This document shows, one piece after another, positions 46,831 through 53,807 of a stretch of 53,807 bases of DNA; the stretch's first letter is position 1; each line of letters begins with the position of its first letter. The notes under the pieces are model-generated. The model was given only the letters and a program-made list of their open reading frames with translations. It did no database searches and was not told the origin of the DNA. The stretch is from Burkholderiales bacterium (GTDB lineage Bacteria; Pseudomonadota; Gammaproteobacteria; Burkholderiales; Thiobacteraceae), in assembly GCA_018781585.1 (NCBI GenBank), contig JADMJT010000044.1, forward strand, positions 1-53,807, in the 5' to 3' direction. Made by a program: the position numbers and the translations under genes.

Positions 46831-47703
46831 TCAGGGTTGGGTACCGACTAGGCGGCCTGCGGTCACCCGTTCGTGCCCGGCTAGGTCGCAATGGCTATAG
46901 ATCCCCTGAAAATCCTGTTCGGCGAGTATCTTGCGGCAGGCGGCGCCCTGCTCAAATCCGTGTTCCAACAAAAGCCATCCTGATGGCGTCATGTGTTGGG
47001 CCGCCTTGCTGGCGATGGCACGAATTGCGTCCAGTCCTTCCGCTCCGCTGGCTAAGGCGGCTTTTGGTTCGAAACGCAGGTCGCCTTGAAACAAGTGAGC
47101 GTCACCCTCGGCGATATAGGGCGGGTTGCCAACAATCACATCGAAGCGCGCGCCCATGCCCAGCGGGGCGAACCAGTCACCCTGCAGAAACTGGAGGTTC
47201 GTGGCGCCGTGCCGGTGAGCGTTATCCCTAGCGACAACCAAGGCCTCGCCAGATTGATCGATAGCGATAACGTGTGCCTTAGGGCGCTGCTTGGCGATGG
47301 CGATGGCTACCGCCCCGCTGCCGGTTCCAAGATCAAGCACCTCCCAGGTTGTTCCCTCTGGAATGAGGGTTAGCGCTAACGCTACCAAGAGTTCGGTGTC
47401 TGGCCGAGGGATCAATACCTCAGGGGTAACGCGGAGTGTGAGTCCGAAAAATTCACGTTCCCCAAGGATGTAAGCGATGGGTTCACCGTGTTCGCGGCGC
47501 GTGAGCAAGGTATCGAATTGGGCTTGGTCTGCATCGGTCAAGGCGGCTTCAGGATGCGCCAGCAGATAAGCGCGGGGCCGGGCCAGCACATGACCCAGTA
47601 GCATCTGCGCTTCCAATCCGGCAACACTCGGATCAAGCCCGAGCGCCTGTACCAAGCGACTACGTGCCGCGCGCAGCGCAGCGCCCAGCGAACCTGGAGT
47701 CAC
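46831..47703 (-). CDS. prmC: peptide chain release factor N5-glutamine methyltransferase
   Basis: A 290-residue SAM methyltransferase with [15 protein letters not shown] and the catalytic NPPYI ([13 protein letters not shown]). It methylates the GGQ glutamine of release factors. The start is GTG, overlapping the prfA stop by 4 bases (GTGA), so the two are coupled. Downstream the cassette begins after 107 bases with its own promoter. Confidence 0.95.
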   Translation of the reverse strand: MTPGSLGAALRAARSRLVQALGLDPSVAGLEAQMLLGHVLARPRAYLLAHPEAALTDADQAQFDTLLTRREHGEPIAYILGEREFFGLTLRVTPEVLIPRPDTELLVALALTLIPEGTTWEVLDLGTGSGAVAIAIAKQRPKAHVIAIDQSGEALVVARDNAHRHGATNLQFLQGDWFAPLGMGARFDVIVGNPPYIAEGDAHLFQGDLRFEPKAALASGAEGLDAIRAIASKAAQHMTPSGWLLLEHGFEQGAACRKILAEQDFQGIYSHCDLAGHERVTAGRLVGTQP

Positions 47704-48785
47704 GCCACAGGCTCGGCCAAGGCGGCGAGCAGATCAGCTTGATATTGATTGGAGAGTGCTTGAATTAACTCTTCCAGGTCGCCATCCATGATGAAGTCGA
47801 TCTTGTACAGGGTGAGATTGATGCGGTGGTCGGTCACGCGTCCCTGCGGAAAATTGTAAGTGCGGATGCGCTCCGAGCGGTCACCGCTGCCGACCAGCGA
47901 TTTGCGCGTGGCAGCTTCCTGCGCGTGTTGTGCCTGCATCTGCTGATCCTTGATGCGCGCCGCTAACACCGACATCGCCTGCGCTTTGTTGCGGTGTTGC
48001 GAACGGTCGTCCTGGCATTCCACCACAATCCCGGTAGGGAGGTGCGTGATGCGCACCGCCGAATCGGTTTTGTTAATGTGCTGGCCACCGGCCCCGGAAG
48101 CGCGATAGGTATCGATGCGCAAATCAGCCGGATTCAAATTCACGTCGGCGATTTCATCTGCTTCGGGCATGATCGCCACCGTACAGGCCGAGGTGTGAAT
48201 GCGACCCTGGGTTTCGGTATCCGGCACGCGCTGCACGCGATGACCGCCGGACTCGAATTTCAATTTGGAATACGCCCCGGCCCCCATGATTTTAGCGATG
48301 ATTTCCTTATAGCCGCCAACTTCGCCCTCGCTGTGCGAGACGACTTCGACTTTCCAGCCTTGACGCTCGGCATAGCGTGAATACATGCGAAACAAATTGC
48401 CGGCGAATAGAGCGGATTCGTCGCCGCCGGTGCCGGCGCGAATTTCGAGAAAAATATTCCGGTCGTCATTCGGATCTTTGGGCAGCAGGCGCTTTTGCAA
48501 CTCAATGTCCAGCGTGGCGAGCTTGGTTTGATTATCGAGCAATTCGGCTTCGGCGAATTCCTTCATCTCCGGATCGGCCAACATTTCCTTCGCCGTCGCA
48601 ATGTCTTGCTCGGTTTGCTGATAGGCATGGAAAAATTCCACCACCGGGCCGAGTTCGGCGTGTTCCCGCGTGAGCTTGCGGTAATGATCGAGATCGCGCG
48701 TGACATCCACTGCGCTCAACAAGTGATTCAGCTCTTCCAGGCGTTGACTTAACTGGAGGAGCTTGGTGCTGAGATTAGGTTTCAT
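47700..48785 (-). CDS. prfA: peptide chain release factor 1
   Basis: A 361-residue RF1. The hydrolysis motif is [14 protein letters not shown]. The codon-recognition PxT is PDT ([14 protein letters not shown]) where PAT or PVT is more usual; PET and related forms occur, so function is expected. The start at 48785 overlaps the hemA stop (ATGA); the longer frame to 48818 lies in hemA. Confidence 0.95.
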   Translation of the reverse strand: MKPNLSTKLLQLSQRLEELNHLLSAVDVTRDLDHYRKLTREHAELGPVVEFFHAYQQTEQDIATAKEMLADPEMKEFAEAELLDNQTKLATLDIELQKRLLPKDPNDDRNIFLEIRAGTGGDESALFAGNLFRMYSRYAERQGWKVEVVSHSEGEVGGYKEIIAKIMGAGAYSKLKFESGGHRVQRVPDTETQGRIHTSACTVAIMPEADEIADVNLNPADLRIDTYRASGAGGQHINKTDSAVRITHLPTGIVVECQDDRSQHRNKAQAMSVLAARIKDQQMQAQHAQEAATRKSLVGSGDRSERIRTYNFPQGRVTDHRINLTLYKIDFIMDGDLEELIQALSNQYQADLLAALAEPVA

Positions 48786-50032
48786 TCTTGGTGTAAGTGA
48801 TAAAGCCGGCGCAGCCAAACTTCGAGCGATTCACGTTCATCGTGGGTGGCATTGCTAAGCGCATGGGTGGGGCCATGCATGAGTTTGTTGGTCAGTGCGT
48901 GCGAGAGATGGTCTATCACCTTTTCCGGATCATCGCCGCGCGCGAGCTGCTTCAATGCGCGTTCCAATTCCAGGCGCCGTTGGCGTTCGGCATGGTCGCG
49001 CAAGGCGCGGATGGTGGGCACCGTTTCACGCGAGTGCATCCATTCCATGAAATTTTGCACGCGCGTTTCAATGATGGTCTCGGCTTGCATGGCGGCTACT
49101 TGGCGGCTATCCACCCCTTGTTTTACGACCTCGGCCAGATCATCCACCGAATACAGAAATACATCGCTCAACTCACGCACTTCAGGCTCGATATCCCGTG
49201 GCACGGCGAGATCGACCATGAACATCGGACGATGCTTGCGCGCCTTGATCGCGCGCTCGACCATGCCTTTGCCTAAAATCGGCAAGGGTGAAGCAGTACA
49301 ACTGATCACGATATCGTGCCGCGCCAGCACCTCGGGCAGCTCATTCAGGGTGACCGAGTTGGCGTTCACCCGGCGCGCCAACACATGGGCGCGTTCCAGC
49401 GTGCGGTTGGCGATGGTGATGTGCTTCGGGTGCTGTGCTGCGAAGTGATCCAGGCACAACTCGATCATCTCGCCCGCGCCGATGAACAACACCGACTGTT
49501 CACTGATGCTGGGAAAAATGCGCTGTGCCAAGCGTACCGCTGCCGCCGCCATCGACACCGAATTCGCGCCGATATCGGTGGTGGTGCGCACTTCCTTGGC
49601 GACTGAAAAAGTGCGCTGAAACAACTTGTGTAATAGCGTGCCGAGCGTACCGGCGGATTCCGCGGTTTTCACCGCCTGTTTCATTTGCCCCAGAATTTGC
49701 GGCTCGCCCAACACCATCGAATCCAAGCCGCTCGCCACCCGGAACGCATGCTTCACGGCTTGTTCATGCGGCAAAGCGTACAAATAGGGTTGAATCGCAT
49801 CGCGCGGCAAATGGTGAAAGCCTGCGAGCCAATCAATCGCCTGCGTCGGCTCATCCGTATTGCAATAAATCTCGGTGCGGTTGCAGGTAGAGAGAATCGC
49901 CACCTCGCGCACCGCTCGGTGCGCGGCCAAATCATGCAGCGCCGGTTCCAAGCGCTCAGCCGGAAACGCCACCTGCTCACGGATATCGAGCGGTGCGGTC
50001 TGATGATTGATGCCGAAGGCGAAGAGCTGCAT
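48782..50032 (-). CDS. hemA: glutamyl-tRNA reductase
   Basis: A 416-residue enzyme. The catalytic Cys50 is in STCNRTE, near [27 protein letters not shown] is the NADPH-domain motif. It makes glutamate-1-semialdehyde, the first committed step of heme synthesis. It starts the hemA-prfA-prmC operon, with overlapping stops and starts. No hemL is in the window. Confidence 0.97.
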   Translation of the reverse strand: MQLFAFGINHQTAPLDIREQVAFPAERLEPALHDLAAHRAVREVAILSTCNRTEIYCNTDEPTQAIDWLAGFHHLPRDAIQPYLYALPHEQAVKHAFRVASGLDSMVLGEPQILGQMKQAVKTAESAGTLGTLLHKLFQRTFSVAKEVRTTTDIGANSVSMAAAAVRLAQRIFPSISEQSVLFIGAGEMIELCLDHFAAQHPKHITIANRTLERAHVLARRVNANSVTLNELPEVLARHDIVISCTASPLPILGKGMVERAIKARKHRPMFMVDLAVPRDIEPEVRELSDVFLYSVDDLAEVVKQGVDSRQVAAMQAETIIETRVQNFMEWMHSRETVPTIRALRDHAERQRRLELERALKQLARGDDPEKVIDHLSHALTNKLMHGPTHALSNATHDERESLEVWLRRLYHLHQE

Positions 50033-50120
50033 GGCGGTCAGTTAGGGTAAAGATTCCTTGGAGTGCAATACTGCAATTTTACAGGGTTTTTCAGCGGGGT
50101 TTAGCCGGAGTAGGGCCTTG

Positions 50121-50159
50121 AAAAACGAAAGGCTTGCCGAAGATTCCTGGCAAGCCTTT
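50121..50159 (-). terminator. terminator of tRNA-Phe
   Basis: AAAGGCTTGCC and GGCAAGCCTTT form a perfect 11-base stem with a 10-base loop; on the minus strand CGTTTTT follows. It lies just after the tRNA 3' end. Confidence 0.88.
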
Positions 50160-50167
50160 ATACATTC

Positions 50168-50243
50168 TGGTGGCCAAGGGCGGAATCGAACCACCGACAC
50201 AAGGATTTTCAATCCTCTGCTCTACCGACTGAGCTACTTGGCC
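50168..50243 (-). tRNA. tRNA-Phe (GAA)
   Basis: A 76-base tRNA with the CCA end encoded. Acceptor GGCCAAG pairs with CTTGGCC; D arm GCTC...GAGC; the anticodon loop TGAAAAT holds GAA (Phe); T arm GGTTCGATTCC. The sequence is close to other betaproteobacterial tRNA-Phe. Terminator follows. Confidence 0.97.
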
Positions 50244-50318
50244 TTCTAAAGAAGCGCTAAAAAGCTGAGTTTAGCCGCTCGAGAAAGCGCGCCATTACAC
50301 CCGAAAAGGGCTTTAGCG

Positions 50319-51032
50319 TCAAGGCGAAGCCCGCTTTCGGAACACGATGTCCCACACGCCGTGCCCAAGTTTTAGGCCACGCTGCTCGAATTTGGTGTGT
50401 GGGCGGTAGTCGGGGCGGGGCGCATAGCTGTCTGCGGTATTTTCCAGTAATGGTTCTTGCGACAGGGTGGCGAGAATGTGTTCAGCGTAGGCTTCCCAAT
50501 CGGTCGCGGCATGCAAGTATCCACCCGGCTGCAGGCGGCTGGCGATCAGGTGCACAAAGTCGGGCTGAATCAAACGCCGCTTATGGTGGCGCAGTTTCGG
50601 CCAAGGGTCGGGAAAGAAAATATGCACGCCGGCAAGCGTATTTTCGCAAATCATGTGTTGCAGAACTTCCACCGCGTCGTGTTGAATCACGCGCACATTG
50701 GTCAGCCCCCTTTCCTCGATTTGCTTGAGCAGGCTGCCGACACCTGGGGTATGGACTTCAACCCCGATGAAATCCAGATCCGGGCGGCTCTGCGCGATTT
50801 GCGCGGTGCTCTCTCCCATGCCAAAGCCAATTTCCAGCACGGTGGGCGCGCTGCGTTCGAAGGCCAAGCGAGGATCGAATTTTGCCGCTTGATACGCGAT
50901 GCCAAAGCGCGGCAGCAGGCTGTCGTAAGCACGTTGCTGCGCATGGGATATACGGCCCTGCCGCAGTACATAACTTCGGATCGGCCGCGGAATAGGGGGG
51001 AGGGGCTGGTTCATGGTGCAAAAGGCGCTCAT
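50319..51032 (-). CDS. trmB: tRNA (guanine-N7-)-methyltransferase
   Basis: A 237-residue SAM methyltransferase: [25 protein letters not shown] and the signature [16 protein letters not shown]. It methylates G46 in tRNA. The start at 51032 or the ATG at 51014 (MNQPLPP) are both possible; relatives start near the latter. Confidence 0.95.
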   Translation of the reverse strand: MSAFCTMNQPLPPIPRPIRSYVLRQGRISHAQQRAYDSLLPRFGIAYQAAKFDPRLAFERSAPTVLEIGFGMGESTAQIAQSRPDLDFIGVEVHTPGVGSLLKQIEERGLTNVRVIQHDAVEVLQHMICENTLAGVHIFFPDPWPKLRHHKRRLIQPDFVHLIASRLQPGGYLHAATDWEAYAEHILATLSQEPLLENTADSYAPRPDYRPHTKFEQRGLKLGHGVWDIVFRKRASP

Positions 51033-51120
51033 TCTATCAAGAAAGCAGCAGGCTGAGGTTCGCTAAAGATAGCGCCAAAAGCGACGATAACATATTGAAC
51101 ATTATCCCATTTTGTATCCT

Positions 51121-53778
51121 ATGCTATTCAAAACCCAAGAAGAGAAGCGCATCAGTCTAATCAGCGGTGCGATTCTCTTGGCCTTAATCTTGGTTGCCGG
51201 ATTATCAGTGTACGGCGTGATGCAAAAGCAGGCTGAAACCCAAGTAAGCCGTAGTTTGCAACAGAACGTGGAGTCGCGTGCACGCATGGTCGAGCGCGAG
51301 ATTCATCAACACCTGACCAATGCGGCCGCCGTGGCCAATCGCACATCCTTGCAAGAACAAATGGCTGTGATCGCTAAGCGACCCGGCGATGAGACGGTGG
51401 CGCGCGACTTGGAATTGTCCTTGCGTTCGTTTTTGCCCATAGGCTTCAATGCGCTGGCTTTGTACGACCACGCCGGGCGCGAAGTGGCGCGCGCCGGCCC
51501 AATCGAAATGCGGCCAGAGTTGAGCGTGCCGCTGAATGTGCCCTATCGAAGCCATCTCGAATGGAATGGCGGCTTGTTAGTGACGACCAAGGTAGATATT
51601 TATAAAACCGGACAGCCGCTGGGGGCGCTGGTAGCGGTGCGGCGTTTGCCGGAGTTGATGGGGCTCATCACTGATCTGAAAAACCTAGGCGAATCCGCGG
51701 TACTGCATTTGTGCGGGGCGGAAAGCAGCCAATATGCGCAGTGCTTTCCCACCAAAAATGCACCGCGCATCGCCATTCATCTCCCGCGTCTGGAGGGCGA
51801 ATCTTCGACACCCATGAGCCAAGCTTTAGCAGGGGGCAGTGGCTTTATCGCGAGTCGTGATAGCCGGGGTGAGCTTGGTGCAGCGGCTTATCTTCCGGTT
51901 GGCAGCTTGGGCTTGGGCATGGTGTTGCGAATTGATGCCGCCGAGCTGTATCAGCCCATCCGCGACCAAGCACGCTATGTGCTGCCGATGCTGTTGCTGC
52001 TGTTGGCCTGTGGTACCTTGCTGATGCGCTGGCAAGTGCTGCCGCTGCTGCGCCAAGTAGTCGCGTCGGAAGAACGCGCGCGTGAGCTGAATCAAAAATT
52101 ACGCCGCAACGAGGCACGCATTCGTGCCGTACTGGATCGGGTGGATGAAGGCATCATTTCCATGACGAACGAGGGTGTCATTCGCACCATCAACCCCGCC
52201 GCCGAACGCATGTTCGATTACAGCTCAGAGGAGCTAGTCGGCAACAATATTTCCATGTTGATGCCCGAGCCGTATCGCAGCCAGCATGATCATCATCTCA
52301 AGCATTACCTCGAAACAGGTCAAACAACCGTGATTGGCAGCCGGCGCGAAATAGTGGGACAACGGCGCGACGGCACCACGTTCCCGGCCGAATTGAGCGT
52401 GGGTGAGGTGAAGTTTGCAGGTGAGCACCTGTTCATCGGCGCAATGCGCGATATCGCCGAGCGCAAGGCGACCGAAGCACGTGTCAATCATCTCGCCAAT
52501 CATGACAGCTTGACCAACTTGCCCAACCGCAATTTGCTGCAAGATCGCGCGCGTCAGTCGTTGATGCAAGCCAGCCGCCAGCAGCAACGCGTCGGCATTG
52601 TGTTTATCGATCTGGATCATTTCAAAACCATTAACGATTCGCTCGGCCATCATGTCGGCGACCGCTTGCTGCAAACGGTCGCGGCGCGCATTCGCAGTTG
52701 CCTGCGCGACGAAGACACCGTGGCGCGCCAAGGCGGGGACGAATTTATCGTGGTACTGCCCAACATCAAGCGCTTCGAGGATATCGGCATCGTGGCGCAA
52801 AAGCTGATCGTCTCCTTGTCCGCGCCGTATTCGATCGATGGTGCGGAGTTGCATACCTCGGCCAGCATCGGCGTAGCGGTGTATCCGGACGACGGCCCAG
52901 ATGTGGAAACGCTGATGCGCAATGCAGACATCGCGATGTATTACGCCAAGGCCACCGGGCGCAATAATTTCCAATTCTTCACCCCGCAGATGAATCAGGC
53001 CGCCTCGGAACGGCTGCAGATAGAAAGCAGTTTGCGCCAAGCATTAACGCGGGACGAATTTACCTTGCATTTTCAGCCCATCGTGAATCTCGTTAGCGGC
53101 CAGATTGGTGCGGCCGAAGCTTTGCTGCGCTGGAATCCAAGCAGTGGGCCGATCGGTCCAGAACGCTTTATTCCCGTGGCGGAAGAAACCGGGCTCATCG
53201 TGCCGATCGGCGAGTGGGTGATTCGCCATGCCTGCCGCGAGCGGCAAAAATGGGAGGTGCTGGGAATTTCACAACCGCGCATGGTCATCAACATCTCGGC
53301 GCGCCAATTCGCACAGCGGAACTTGGTCGCTACAGTAGGGCGCATACTACAAGAAGTCGATTTATCACCCGAGCAAATCGGTATCGAGATCACCGAATCG
53401 TTGTTGATGGAGCGGCCGGAAGACACGATCCGCACCTTGACGACCTTCAGCAATATGGGGGTGCAGATTTCGGTAGACGACTTCGGTACCGGCTATTCGA
53501 GCTTGAGTTATCTCAAACGCTTCCCGCTGGATAAGCTGAAAGTGGATCGCAGCTTCGTGCGCGATATCGCCACCGACCCCGATGATGCCGCCATCGTCAC
53601 CGCGATCATCGCCATGGCGCACAGCCTCAATATCAAGGTCGTGGCGGAAGGCGTGGAGACGGAAGAGCAACTGAAATTCTTAAACAGTCGCGGCTGCGAC
53701 GAATATCAAGGCTACTACTTCAGCCGCCCGATGCCGAGCGCGGAATTTATTGCCAAACTATCCAGCGTTCCGAGTTGA
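51121..53778 (+). CDS. membrane sensor diguanylate cyclase/phosphodiesterase (GGDEF-EAL) with PAS
   Basis: An 885-residue protein: transmembrane helix (about 13-33), periplasmic sensor (about 35-280, Cache-like), second helix (about 285-305), coiled region, PAS domain (about 335-455), GGDEF (intact at 538-542) and EAL (EAL at 666-668, DDFGTG later). Both output motifs are complete, so it can in principle make and degrade c-di-GMP. The ATG at 51121 is chosen over a TTG at 51112. The signal sensed is unknown. Confidence 0.94.
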   Translation: MLFKTQEEKRISLISGAILLALILVAGLSVYGVMQKQAETQVSRSLQQNVESRARMVEREIHQHLTNAAAVANRTSLQEQMAVIAKRPGDETVARDLELSLRSFLPIGFNALALYDHAGREVARAGPIEMRPELSVPLNVPYRSHLEWNGGLLVTTKVDIYKTGQPLGALVAVRRLPELMGLITDLKNLGESAVLHLCGAESSQYAQCFPTKNAPRIAIHLPRLEGESSTPMSQALAGGSGFIASRDSRGELGAAAYLPVGSLGLGMVLRIDAAELYQPIRDQARYVLPMLLLLLACGTLLMRWQVLPLLRQVVASEERARELNQKLRRNEARIRAVLDRVDEGIISMTNEGVIRTINPAAERMFDYSSEELVGNNISMLMPEPYRSQHDHHLKHYLETGQTTVIGSRREIVGQRRDGTTFPAELSVGEVKFAGEHLFIGAMRDIAERKATEARVNHLANHDSLTNLPNRNLLQDRARQSLMQASRQQQRVGIVFIDLDHFKTINDSLGHHVGDRLLQTVAARIRSCLRDEDTVARQGGDEFIVVLPNIKRFEDIGIVAQKLIVSLSAPYSIDGAELHTSASIGVAVYPDDGPDVETLMRNADIAMYYAKATGRNNFQFFTPQMNQAASERLQIESSLRQALTRDEFTLHFQPIVNLVSGQIGAAEALLRWNPSSGPIGPERFIPVAEETGLIVPIGEWVIRHACRERQKWEVLGISQPRMVINISARQFAQRNLVATVGRILQEVDLSPEQIGIEITESLLMERPEDTIRTLTTFSNMGVQISVDDFGTGYSSLSYLKRFPLDKLKVDRSFVRDIATDPDDAAIVTAIIAMAHSLNIKVVAEGVETEEQLKFLNSRGCDEYQGYYFSRPMPSAEFIAKLSSVPS

Positions 53779-53807
53779 CCCGCAGCACCGGCTCCAACAA
53801 AATAGGC

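Noticed and set aside
50168-50243. tRNA-Phe as an integration site for an island
   Set aside because: No integrase and no repeat of the tRNA 3' end was seen in the window.
52234-53040. A 268-residue reverse frame in the second GGDEF/EAL gene
   Set aside because: Antisense shadow of the PAS/GGDEF codons.

Overview
The window is a dense bacterial chromosome segment with no phage, insertion sequence or CRISPR array. Several things point to a betaproteobacterium, probably in or near the Nitrosomonadales: the hemA-prfA-prmC order with grxD nearby, an IF-1 with a C-terminal extension, a two-subunit glycine decarboxylase (gcvPA/gcvPB), a PEP-CTERM protein, and a DUF3301 gene. This placement is an inference from gene content, not from a marker phylogeny.

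Layout. 1-8.9 kb: conserved hypotheticals, a DUF3617 protein, a degenerate rhodanese/metallo-beta-lactamase-fold protein, an HI0933-type flavoprotein, a DedA protein, a His/Arg/Gln-rich exported protein, a Cache-domain protein and CorA. 8.9-17.2 kb: an MFS transporter, IF-1, a cold-shock protein, an HDOD protein, an Xre-RES toxin-antitoxin pair followed by a DUF3301 gene, a TetR regulator with an AhpD-like target, a periplasmic cyclophilin with a zincin-like membrane protein, and a small lipoprotein. 17.3-26.4 kb: ubiD, a PEP-CTERM C-type-lectin protein, an operon for UDP-GalNAc uronic acid (tviB/tviC type) with dacB, a trypsin-like protease, bioA and an HNH protein. 26.4-28.8 kb: groESL under a CIRCE operator with overlapping sigma-32-like and sigma-70-like promoters. 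28.9-37.5 kb: a GGDEF/EAL protein, the DUF294-exonuclease-DUF4212-symporter module, a TPR protein and a small membrane protein. 37.5-43.2 kb: promoter and tandem glycine riboswitch followed by gcvT-gcvH-gcvPA-tpx-gcvPB-dgkA. 43.2-50.1 kb: grxD, a four-gene cassette (nucleotidyltransferase, HprK-related kinase, PqqD-like protein, Cys-rich exported protein), then prmC-prfA-hemA, all on the minus strand. 50.1-53.8 kb: tRNA-Phe, trmB and a second GGDEF/EAL protein.

The most interesting unit is the four-gene cassette at 43.6-46.7 kb. It joins a PqqD-like recognition domain, an HPr-kinase-like enzyme and a nucleotidyltransferase to a Tat-like, ten-cysteine protein that ends in serine. It lies between prmC and grxD, which are normally close neighbours in betaproteobacteria. 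The enzyme set resembles the tailoring enzymes of phosphorylated lasso peptides but no lasso cyclase or protease is present, so it may modify a full-size exported protein. Other notable points are tpx inside the gcv operon, a three-copy palindromic repeat family, a symporter with a helical insertion and an EF-hand-like loop, and paired TetR operators.
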